From: Verrucomicrobium sp. BvORR106
GTDB lineage: Bacteria; Verrucomicrobiota; Verrucomicrobiia; Verrucomicrobiales; Verrucomicrobiaceae
Assembly (NCBI RefSeq): GCF_000739655.1
Contig: NZ_BATR01000011.1
Coordinates: 1 to 40,223 of the forward strand
DNA: 40,223 nucleotides
Direction of reading: 5' to 3'
The notes beneath the pieces are model-generated. The model worked only from the letters and a program-made list of their open reading frames with translations. It did no database searches and was not told the DNA's origin. Positions 23,864 to 32,114 of this stretch are shown here, piece after piece; within the stretch, counting starts at the first letter, position 1; each line of letters begins with the position of its first letter. Made by a program: the position numbers and the translations under genes.

Positions 23864-26710
23864 CTAGGGAATGACCAGCCGGACGCGGAGGAATCGACGT
23901 GAGGAAACGGAGGTAGAGACGCTGTCCCTGACCGTGACGGTGTCGAACCCCGAGCCTGGGACAGCGCTGACCACGGCAGGCGCCAACAGGCCGTCCCCGG
24001 AGGTCCAGACAGGCACCCAGCCTGTCGGGGCCAAGTTGTCACTGCCCTCAACTATATAGGTCAGGCCTGAGATCTGGTGGCGGACGGGAAAAGTCAGCTG
24101 GAGGAAGGTGCCACCCCCGCTACTGGCGGTGCTCGCCTCCGGACGCTCAGTGGCAAGGGACTTGGCAGGATCACCCATGAAAGCGAACTCCTCCAACGCG
24201 GACAGCCCATCTTTATCAAGATCGCCTGTGACCAGCGCGTGCGGACCTGAGAGTGACTGGCGGGACGCCCACTCCGCGAAGGTCTGGGTCACATTGACGT
24301 TCAAGGTATGGGCGGTGGCCTGCCCGTTACGGTCCACCGCACTGACCCGGACGCTGGTGACACCGGGCCCCACAGGTTCGATCTTGAGGGTAGTGCCATT
24401 CTCCACCGACGCCACGGCGACGGCACTGTTGGGCGGCGTGATGATTTCATACACGAGGGCGGGTACCGGTTCCGCGGAGGTGATCTTGATGAGCTTGCTC
24501 AGATCGAGCGAGTGCGGCCCCACCGGAGGGGCGGTAGTGAGCGGCAGATTGTAAAAAGCTGACGAGAAGACATCCTCGGCCCCCGGCCCATACTGAACGG
24601 GAATGTCGTAGTCTCCTACTGGGGCGAGGGCCATCTGCGTGAGGACGGGATAGCTGGCCAGCCCCACCCGGGCGAAGACGGTAAACCCGCCATTCTGAAG
24701 ATCCAGGTTGCCCTGGTTGTCGTTCATGTTGAAGAAGAACTGATTGGTGGCGCTATGCGGGAGGTCCTCCTGCTTGGCCATGGCGACGGTACCTACCGTG
24801 TTCTGCAGACCCGGCTCATTGGGAACTGGCGCATAGGTTGGAATGGGCTCGAACCAGTTCGAGCCATTCACCTTGTAGCCACCGCCCTGGAAAACGAACT
24901 GGTCTTCCGACCAGTGGAACAACGCCCCATCAAACCGGCCTGAGTCCACATAGTGCAGGAAGTTCGCCACCGTCTGGGGCGTGGCCGTCTGGTGGAGCAA
25001 CAGATCCAGGTCGCCCAGGTTGGTGTGCAGACGGAGGACAGATTCTGAGTCAGGATCCGAAAAGTAGTTCTGGAGAGGGACCTGGACGGGTGAACTCAAG
25101 GTGAGGGTCTGGTCCGGCACTGGCACGGGCATACGAGGTGCCGCAGGCTGATGGATGGCCCGAAGAGTCATGGATGTCTGGTGCGATGCCCCTCCCTGAA
25201 ACGTGGCAGAGATGGGGAAGGTGTACACGCCCGGTGTCGTGATCGTCCCAGTCAAAGGACCACCTGGGGGATAAAAAGACACCCCTGCAGGCAAACCGCT
25301 GGCAGACATGCTGGTTCGCGAGGTCTGGCTTAGCGTGGTCACCGGCAGGGTGAAGGGAACGTTGACGAAAACCTGGGCGGCCAACGGACTATTAAATCCA
25401 GGTGGGGTTGTGACAGTCGCCACCGGAGTGAACGCCGTCTCGAGGTTTCCCAGCACGGATCGCAACCGCAACTCATAGGTCGTGCCAGGCCTGAAACCCG
25501 GAAGATCGGTATAGGATGTCTGATAGGGAGAGGTGAGATCCCTGCCGGTGATATACTTCCGGGTCAAAAACGGACCAGGGAGCGCGGCCTCGCGGACCTG
25601 CAACTCATACGCCTCCTCTACTTTTGAGGTGTCTTTCCAGTTGAGGGTGATGTGATAGGGGCTGGCCGTGGCCGTGGCACTGAAATTCGTCGGCGCATAG
25701 AAGGGGGTGGTCACTGACCCGATGGACGACCACGGAGAGTAGGTGCGGGGGCCATTCTGCGTTTCCAGGAAGAAGGAGCGAACGCGGAAATCCAAGGCGG
25801 TGCCAGGGGGCACGCTGTCTGGAAAGGTGAGAGTGTCCAGGCCGGTCACGATATCGACAGGATCCGCCATCGTGGCAAAGGCGCTGAACTGGTTCATTCC
25901 CGCGTAGCTGATCTCCACCTCATAACCGACCGCATTGAAGCTATTGTCCCGTAGCGTCAGAGAAACTGCGGTTTCATCCAGGGCAGTGACCGCAAGATTC
26001 GACGGTGCCACCAAGCCCGGTATCACATCGGTGAGCACCGTATTGGAATACGCCGTGACCGCCGACGGACTGGCCGCGGCCCCCTGATAGGCGCGCATGC
26101 GCACCTCGTAGCGCACTCCGGGCTTCACGATCGGCAGCCACATCCCATCGCTATTGGCCACGCGGGCGGGCGTCACGGGCAGGAAGTTCCCCACTGACTG
26201 TTCTCGCATTTCCACCAGGTAACCCGCCTCTGCATACGAGTTGTCTGACCAGATCATATAAACGGCACCATCCGACTGAAGATAGGTGCCCTTGATTGAT
26301 GGAGCGCCGAATGGCGTCGTGACGATGGTGATGGGTTGCCCCGAATAAGCAGAAACGCCGCTACCGTCGTACGAGCAGACGTCGATCACATACGTGAATC
26401 CCAGCCCCACCGTGACGTTGGACACCAGAGCCCCGGTGGTGCCGGAGAAAGATCCTGCCCCAATGTCAAACGTCTGCTGGGCTCCGCCGTTGACGGTGTA
26501 TCGAAAACGAAAGCCCGTCTCACCCACCGAATTGTCGTTCCAATAAAGGGTGATCTCGGCCTGATTGGTAGAAACCTGCTGAACCACCACGCCATGAAGA
26601 AGCGATGGCGCGGCAGGAGCAGCCGTGGCCGTCCCGATGAGACTGAAAACGCACAGGACGGCGAGAGCACAACAGATGCGGTGGAAGCCCACCACGGGCG
26701 TGTGAAACAT
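23864..26710 (-). CDS. Secreted fibronectin III/cyclophilin multidomain protein
   Basis: 948 residues from the ATG at 26710, which begins a signal peptide (hydrophobic ICCALAVLCVFSLIGTATAA); the frame extends upstream to 26845 without an export signal. Four fibronectin type III-like domains (about 31-430) each show a W/L-x-DNS-x-x-E-x-GY strand and a PGxxYxxRxR strand. An Ig/cadherin-like domain (about 431-520) is followed by a cyclophilin-type peptidyl-prolyl isomerase domain (about 540-720) with TVANFLHYVDSGRFDGALFH, GTVAMA and TNQFFFNMND. The position of the catalytic Arg in FHR is Trp (FHW), so isomerase activity may be lost. A Big-like region and a C-terminal module with DLDKDGLSALEEFAF and RRFLRVRL, typical of exported verrucomicrobial proteins, complete it. 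It is transcribed divergently from the lectin-like/DUF1800 gene. Confidence 0.85.
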   Translation of the reverse strand: MFHTPVVGFHRICCALAVLCVFSLIGTATAAPAAPSLLHGVVVQQVSTNQAEITLYWNDNSVGETGFRFRYTVNGGAQQTFDIGAGSFSGTTGALVSNVTVGLGFTYVIDVCSYDGSGVSAYSGQPITIVTTPFGAPSIKGTYLQSDGAVYMIWSDNSYAEAGYLVEMREQSVGNFLPVTPARVANSDGMWLPIVKPGVRYEVRMRAYQGAAASPSAVTAYSNTVLTDVIPGLVAPSNLAVTALDETAVSLTLRDNSFNAVGYEVEISYAGMNQFSAFATMADPVDIVTGLDTLTFPDSVPPGTALDFRVRSFFLETQNGPRTYSPWSSIGSVTTPFYAPTNFSATATASPYHITLNWKDTSKVEEAYELQVREAALPGPFLTRKYITGRDLTSPYQTSYTDLPGFRPGTTYELRLRSVLGNLETAFTPVATVTTPPGFNSPLAAQVFVNVPFTLPVTTLSQTSRTSMSASGLPAGVSFYPPGGPLTGTITTPGVYTFPISATFQGGASHQTSMTLRAIHQPAAPRMPVPVPDQTLTLSSPVQVPLQNYFSDPDSESVLRLHTNLGDLDLLLHQTATPQTVANFLHYVDSGRFDGALFHWSEDQFVFQGGGYKVNGSNWFEPIPTYAPVPNEPGLQNTVGTVAMAKQEDLPHSATNQFFFNMNDNQGNLDLQNGGFTVFARVGLASYPVLTQMALAPVGDYDIPVQYGPGAEDVFSSAFYNLPLTTAPPVGPHSLDLSKLIKITSAEPVPALVYEIITPPNSAVAVASVENGTTLKIEPVGPGVTSVRVSAVDRNGQATAHTLNVNVTQTFAEWASRQSLSGPHALVTGDLDKDGLSALEEFAFMGDPAKSLATERPEASTASSGGGTFLQLTFPVRHQISGLTYIVEGSDNLAPTGWVPVWTSGDGLLAPAVVSAVPGSGFDTVTVRDSVSTSVSSRRFLRVRLVIP

Positions 26711-26786
26711 GAAGAGTAAAGAGGGGGTTGAGGGAATACCCTTACTGATGACTCCCCCTGTTTCTACGGATTTTATAAGCAAAAAT

Positions 26787-26870
26787 ATTACTCCCCACGC
26801 ATCGAGTGGGTAACAACCCCTCAATTGAGGACTTCCACCCGTCACTAGGAAGGGAGTAATGTTGGCGCGG
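26787..26870. promoter_or_regulatory. Nested dyads in the divergent promoter region
   Basis: ATTACTCCC (26787-26795) and its reverse complement GGGAGTAAT (26862-26870) surround a perfect 12-bp palindrome CCTCAATTGAGG (26819-26830) and a CCCAC/GTGGG stem (26794-26810). They lie between the divergent starts at 26710 and 26960 and could be operators controlling both genes. The region is otherwise gene-free and shorter than 300 nt. Confidence 0.35.
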
Positions 26871-26912
26871 CGATGCTCCCGGCCCCTACTCGATCTTAAG
26901 GCGGCCTGAAAA

Positions 26913-26941
26913 TTGCTAATAATCTAGAACAGTCGTAATCT
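26913..26941 (+). promoter_or_regulatory. Promoter candidate for the lectin-like/DUF1800 gene
   Basis: TTGCTA (26913-26918) and TAATCT (26936-26941) are 17 nt apart, with the ATG 18 nt beyond. The match is partial, but the stretch is AT-rich compared with its surroundings. Confidence 0.3.
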
Positions 26942-26959
26942 CTCCGACTTCCAAAACAT

Positions 26960-27748
26960 ATGCGAATGCCTGCCCTGTTGGTGCTGGTGACTTGGGCGGC
27001 CATTCTGCCCCTGCCTGCGCTCCACTCTCAGTTCACGACACTTTGGTCCATCGGTGTGGAAAACGACGATCCCCAGGAACTGGGGGGCGAGACGTGGCCC
27101 CAAAACAACCTGCCTGGCAACGCGACGGTACGCGACAATGACTACTACTTTGCCGGGACCTACGGCATCGGCACCGTGGCCATCACAGAACCCGCCACGC
27201 AATTCGAGCGGGTGCTGAGCACGACCAACCACACCCAGCGCATCCATTTCAATCTGAATGCCGGGCAGGCCACCCCCACGGCGCGGATCCGCCTGCACTT
27301 CAACCAGGTGTGGGGAGGTTGGTGGCAGGCAGCGACCAGCACCCAAGGGCCTGGCTACGGCAATCACTCCCTGCAGGTGAAACTCAATGGCTCGCTCATC
27401 GGCACGAAGCTCTTCACAACCCGGGGCGAAATGCTGGTGGAGGCCAATGCTGGCACCTTCACTCCGGTGGCGGGGGAAAACGTGCTGGAAATCACGCGCG
27501 TCACCGCCAGCCCCTCCAGCCCGGACGGCTCCATTCAGTTCGACTACCTGCAGCTCGAACTGCACCCCACCGCGCTACAAGATGCGGATGGCGACGGCCT
27601 GCCGCGCTGGTGGGAGGAGGACCACGGATTCGACGACCAGAACGCGGCCGACGCGGGGTATGATCCTGACCAGGACCTCCTCACCAACTCGGAGGAGTTC
27701 GCCCGCAAGACACTCCCCGAAACCCCGACACGGACGGTGACGGTCTGA
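26960..27748 (+). CDS. N-terminal part of a frameshifted DUF1800 protein (signal, lectin-like domain)
   Basis: 262 residues ending at a TGA at 27746-27748. A signal peptide (ALLVLVTWAAILPLPALHS) precedes a beta-sandwich domain (about 25-205) with features of polysaccharide-lyase-associated or carbohydrate-binding domains: LWSIGVENDDPQE, RIHFNLNAG and a C-terminal DYLQLEL strand. A calcium-binding repeat DADGDGLPRWWEE and DPDQDLLTNSEEFARK follow. The last residues (TLPETPTRTVTV) make no sense for this protein, while the +2 frame at the same place reads PRNPDTDGDGLKDGYETHTG and joins the next gene. The natural product is therefore very likely a single protein with the following CDS, broken by a missing base around 27707-27717. 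Confidence 0.8.
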   Translation: MRMPALLVLVTWAAILPLPALHSQFTTLWSIGVENDDPQELGGETWPQNNLPGNATVRDNDYYFAGTYGIGTVAITEPATQFERVLSTTNHTQRIHFNLNAGQATPTARIRLHFNQVWGGWWQAATSTQGPGYGNHSLQVKLNGSLIGTKLFTTRGEMLVEANAGTFTPVAGENVLEITRVTASPSSPDGSIQFDYLQLELHPTALQDADGDGLPRWWEEDHGFDDQNAADAGYDPDQDLLTNSEEFARKTLPETPTRTVTV

Positions 27749-27780
27749 AGGACGGATACGAGACCCATACCGGCACCTAT

Positions 27781-30700
27781 GTGGATGCCACACACACCGG
27801 CACCGACCCCAACAATCCCGACACAGACGGCGACTCGCTCCTGGATGGCGAGGAAGTTTCCTTAAACCCCCGCCCGAATCCCCTCCTGGCCGACACCGAC
27901 AATGACGGTGCCCCAGATGCGTGGGAGGTCCGCACCGGGTTCAACCCGACGAGCAGCAGCAGCAAGCCACCTGCGTTCCCCGGTGCCATCGGCATCAAGT
28001 TTGTGTCCGATCTCACCCCGGAGCACGGCCTGCTGCCCAAGGAGGTGACTGGCATCACCCCCCAGATGAACTGGAACAGTGCGATGCCTCTGAGCACGTG
28101 GAATGATCCTGCGGGATCCGAGGTGGACATCGTGACCCCTCTCGCAGGCAAGGTGGTGTACGCCACGGGAGTGGACTCTGGAGTGAAGTTCTCCTGGACC
28201 AACCCCGGGTACACTTGGGGCACTGGCAACGGGGGCGGCCCGACGCAGAAGCTCTTTGACGGCATGCTTTCTGTCGCAGGCGATTATGCCGCCTCCCTCA
28301 GTGTGACCCAGGTGCCCTATGCTACCTATGATGTCATTGCCTATGTGGGGTCGCAGTCGGAGGCCTCAGTGGGCTACATCCGGCTCAACAACAACACCGC
28401 CTCAGACCGGAGATTCAGCAGTGCCAGCTCCCGGCCGGAGAAGACTTTCATCGAGCAGGGCATCTACAATGCGACCTATCCCCGGCGTGGGAACACCATT
28501 CGCTTCCGCAACGTGACGGGCAGTTCCTTCAGCCTGCAACTGTACCGGACCAGCTACTACAACGTGGGCCTGCACGGGATCCAGATCGTGAATGCTGCGG
28601 CAGACAGTGACACTGACGGGCTGCCTGACCACTGGGAATACCGCTACGGATTCAATCCCGGCTCCAATGCTGATGCCACGCTGGACGCCGACAACGACGG
28701 GCTGAACAACGTGGGTGAAAAGAACCGCGGCACCGATCCCCGTGTGGCCGATACCGATGGTGATGGCTTGAGTGATCTGGTGGAGACTGGAACCGGGACC
28801 TGGGTCAGCGCCAGCAACACGGGTTCCAACCCGCTGCTACAGGATACCGACAGTGATGGCCTGACGGACGGGGCCGAGGTGGCCACCCTGCCGCTGCCGA
28901 CCAACCCCAACAATGCCGACACCGATGGCGACGGCAGGAGTGACCTCCTCGAATCCACGGAACGTACCAATCCCCTGGTCGCAGAGTCCACCACCTTCAG
29001 CATGCCGGTGGTGACCACATCCCCCCGCACCTTCGACTGGACAGTGGAGAACGTGCAGCTCGTCTGGGACCACTCCCGCAACCACTCGGGCTTCAACGAC
29101 GACCTCTTTGCCCTCTCCATCACCAATGCGGCGCGGCCGCGTGAGGATGCTCTGTACTTTGCCCTGCCGGTGCGCAATGGCAATGTCACCTACTATTTCC
29201 ACACGAACTACTGGGGCGCATTCAGCCACCCGGACAATGACACCGCTCATGTCTGGGACAGCGACTGGTCCTCCACGCCCGCCGACCTGAAGATGGCCAT
29301 GGGCTTCAGCGGACGCGGTAAAGTGGACATCTCTGACCGGCTGCGGTTCCGGGTATCGGGCGCCAGCACGGGTTCCCAGACGAGCTGGAACGTGACCTTC
29401 GCCATCATCAATCAGCGCACCGGATCGACCGTGATGAGCCGAACCTACAACGGATGCGCCCTGGCCACCAGCGCGCATAACAACACGGCCACCTGGCAGA
29501 CTCATGATGACCCGGCAGTGGTGAACCGCTTCAACTTCCGGGTACCGGATGCGGTGACCGTTTATTTTCAGACGACGCCGCTGGAGAACACCACCGCCTT
29601 CAGCGCCTACAAAGACACGGACAACGACGGGATGCCGGACGTCTGGGAGACCCAGTACGGGCTGAACATCAACAGCGTGGCAGATGCCATCCTGGACCCC
29701 GACAATGACGGCTTGAAGAACGTGGATGAGTACACCGCCGGCACCTCCCCGCTGCAGCGGGACACGGACGGCGATGGCGCTCCAGATGGGGTGGAAGTCT
29801 CCACCCGGAGCAATCCCCTGCTGGCCACCAGCCTGCCGCCGCTCTACCGCGGCACGGGGACCTCAGGTGAGGACCTCAACGGCAATGGGCTGGCAGATGC
29901 CTGGGAACTCTGGGCCGGAAGCTTCAATCTGGCCGCCAACGTGGACACCGATGGCGACGGCATGAGCAATGCAGCGGAGGCCGCAGCGGGCACAGACCCC
30001 TTTGACCCCACCGACCGTTTGTGGTCGGCCATTGTCGCTCAAGGAAACAACATCGTGGTGCGCTGGCCCGCACTGGTGCAGAAGCAGCAGGCCGTGTGGC
30101 AGAGCGGCAACCTTACCGACTGGAGCCCCGCCACGGGCACGCCTGTCATCACAGATGGCGTGAACCAGCAGACCTTCACCAATGTGCTGACCGGCCCCTC
30201 CCGGACGTTTTACAGAGTGCGGGTGAATGACCTGGACCGGGATGGCGATGGCGTGAGCGACTGGACGGAGAAGAACGTGCTGGGCACGGATCCTCTGGTG
30301 GCCAACAGCTCCCGCAGCGCCACCAGTGTGGACGCCAATCAGGACGGCGTGGTGGACACAACTTACAGCGGTGACTATGTGTCTCTGGTGGAGCACCTTC
30401 AGGGCACCACTGCAGCAGGCGGATTCCCCGGCTCCGGCAGCGGGGGCAGTGGCGGCACCGGCATCGCCAGCGGCAGCACGGCCATTGCCCGCACCCAGGC
30501 AGCGCGGTTCCTCACCCAGTCCACCTTTGGACCGACGGTGGAAGACATCCAGACGGTGCAGGAGCAGGGCTACGCTGGCTGGATCACCCAGCAGGCCGCC
30601 CTGCCTCCCACGCTGCACTCGCCCTACATCCAAGGGATCTATAATGACATCCGCGGGCAGCGTACCGGCCAGGGGTACAGCTATGGCGGCAGTGACAATG

Positions 30701-32073
30701 AGTACTTCCTCTTCGGCAACAACATGATGACGGCCTTTGCCCGGGGCGCGGTGAACGGGCAGGACCAGCTCCGGCAGCGCATGGCCTTCGCCCTTAGCCA
30801 GATCCTCGTGGCCTCACGCCGCGATTCAGCCCTGGAGAACAAGGCGCTCGGCATGGCCAGCTTCTACGACATCTTCGTCCGGAACGGTCTTGGAAACTAC
30901 CTCGACGTCCTGCGTGAAGTGACCTTCCACCCCATCATGGGGCGGTACCTCAGCCATGTGGGCAACCAGAAGGCGCATCCGGAGATCAACCAGTATCCGG
31001 ATGAGAACTACGCTCGCGAGGTGATGCAGCTCTTCACGATCGGACTCTGGGAGCTGAACCCCGATGGCACCCGCAAGCTGGACAGCGGCGGGCACCCCAT
31101 CCCCACCTACACCAACACCGAGATCACCCAGGTGGCCCGCGTGCTCACCGGGCTCTGGTACGGCGGACAGGAGTGGGGCAACGGCGGCTGGGATGATGCG
31201 GCCTTCTCCACCCCCTTGACGATGCATTCCGATCGTCATGACTTTGGGAAGAAGACCCTGCTGCGAGGCTTTGTGGTGCCATCACGCGCCCCGTCCACGG
31301 CCAATGCATTGCGGGACATTGACGACCTTATCCGCATGCTCTTCGAGCATCCCAACACGGGCGTCTTTGTGGGCCGTCAGCTGATCCAGTTCTTCGTCAC
31401 AGACAACCCGAGCCCGGCGTATGTGCAGCGGGTATCCTCCGTCTTTGCCAACAACGGCCAAGGCGTGCGCGGAGACCTGCTGGCAGTGATCAAGGCCATC
31501 CTGCTGGATGAAGAAGCGCGCGACACACGCTACTCCTCCGGAGCATCCTTCGGTCGCCTCAAGGAGCCGGTCATTCGCGCCATGTCCATCGGCCGGGCCT
31601 TTGGTTTGAAGGGGGAGAAAAACCTCCTGTGGTGGGACTGGAATGACTTCTTTAATGTGAGCCGCCAGGAGCCAACCTTCTCCCCCAGCGTGTTCAACTT
31701 CTACCGTCCGGACTACAAGGCCCCGGGCCTGCTGACGCAGAACAGCCTGTCCTCCCCGGTCTTCCAGATCACGGATAGTTTCTCCTCGATCTCCTTCCCC
31801 AATCGGCTCTGGGATCTGGTGCAGTATGGCTACCGTCTATGGAGTGTGTACCAGTTCCCCCTGGACATGGAACGGGAGAAGGCGCTGGCTGCCACGCCGG
31901 AACTGCTGGTGGACCACCTCAATACGATCCTCTGCGCAGGCAACATGGAGGTGGGTACCCGCACCCACATCCTGAATGCGATCAATCAACTGCCGGCCAA
32001 TGAACTGGCGATCCGCGCCCAGGTGGCCGTCTATCTGGCCATCGTCTCCCCGGAAGGGGCCGTGATCCGGTGA
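27781..32073 (+). CDS. Main part of a frameshifted DUF1800 protein with many calcium-binding repeats
   Basis: 1430 residues from a GTG that is only the first possible start; the frame is meaningful from about 27715, so this is the continuation of the preceding CDS, not an independent gene. Many type 3 thrombospondin-like loops (e.g. NPDTDGDSLLDGEE, DADNDGLNNVGE, DTDGDGMSNAAEAAAG) alternate with beta-rich domains, one at about 65-270 resembling a carbohydrate-binding sandwich. From about 905 the DUF1800 domain begins: AARFLTQSTFGPTVEDIQ, RMAFALSQILVASRRD, NYAREVMQLFTIGLWELNPD, GRQLIQFFVTDNPSPAY and SPSVFNFYRPDYKAPG. The stop overlaps a GTG of the DUF1501 frame. With one base restored the whole gene (26960-32073) encodes about 1704 residues. 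It is paralogous to the gene at 17721. Confidence 0.88.
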   Translation: MDATHTGTDPNNPDTDGDSLLDGEEVSLNPRPNPLLADTDNDGAPDAWEVRTGFNPTSSSSKPPAFPGAIGIKFVSDLTPEHGLLPKEVTGITPQMNWNSAMPLSTWNDPAGSEVDIVTPLAGKVVYATGVDSGVKFSWTNPGYTWGTGNGGGPTQKLFDGMLSVAGDYAASLSVTQVPYATYDVIAYVGSQSEASVGYIRLNNNTASDRRFSSASSRPEKTFIEQGIYNATYPRRGNTIRFRNVTGSSFSLQLYRTSYYNVGLHGIQIVNAAADSDTDGLPDHWEYRYGFNPGSNADATLDADNDGLNNVGEKNRGTDPRVADTDGDGLSDLVETGTGTWVSASNTGSNPLLQDTDSDGLTDGAEVATLPLPTNPNNADTDGDGRSDLLESTERTNPLVAESTTFSMPVVTTSPRTFDWTVENVQLVWDHSRNHSGFNDDLFALSITNAARPREDALYFALPVRNGNVTYYFHTNYWGAFSHPDNDTAHVWDSDWSSTPADLKMAMGFSGRGKVDISDRLRFRVSGASTGSQTSWNVTFAIINQRTGSTVMSRTYNGCALATSAHNNTATWQTHDDPAVVNRFNFRVPDAVTVYFQTTPLENTTAFSAYKDTDNDGMPDVWETQYGLNINSVADAILDPDNDGLKNVDEYTAGTSPLQRDTDGDGAPDGVEVSTRSNPLLATSLPPLYRGTGTSGEDLNGNGLADAWELWAGSFNLAANVDTDGDGMSNAAEAAAGTDPFDPTDRLWSAIVAQGNNIVVRWPALVQKQQAVWQSGNLTDWSPATGTPVITDGVNQQTFTNVLTGPSRTFYRVRVNDLDRDGDGVSDWTEKNVLGTDPLVANSSRSATSVDANQDGVVDTTYSGDYVSLVEHLQGTTAAGGFPGSGSGGSGGTGIASGSTAIARTQAARFLTQSTFGPTVEDIQTVQEQGYAGWITQQAALPPTLHSPYIQGIYNDIRGQRTGQGYSYGGSDNEYFLFGNNMMTAFARGAVNGQDQLRQRMAFALSQILVASRRDSALENKALGMASFYDIFVRNGLGNYLDVLREVTFHPIMGRYLSHVGNQKAHPEINQYPDENYAREVMQLFTIGLWELNPDGTRKLDSGGHPIPTYTNTEITQVARVLTGLWYGGQEWGNGGWDDAAFSTPLTMHSDRHDFGKKTLLRGFVVPSRAPSTANALRDIDDLIRMLFEHPNTGVFVGRQLIQFFVTDNPSPAYVQRVSSVFANNGQGVRGDLLAVIKAILLDEEARDTRYSSGASFGRLKEPVIRAMSIGRAFGLKGEKNLLWWDWNDFFNVSRQEPTFSPSVFNFYRPDYKAPGLLTQNSLSSPVFQITDSFSSISFPNRLWDLVQYGYRLWSVYQFPLDMEREKALAATPELLVDHLNTILCAGNMEVGTRTHILNAINQLPANELAIRAQVAVYLAIVSPEGAVIR

Positions 32074-32114
32074 CCCCAAGTGCTCCCCAACTTCAACGCG
32101 ACGCTGTTCTCCGT

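Noticed and set aside
28600-30400. Recurring GACACCGATGGCGACGG-like DNA words.
   Set aside because: They encode calcium-binding DTDGDG loops and are explained by protein repeats; no mobile or regulatory element is needed.
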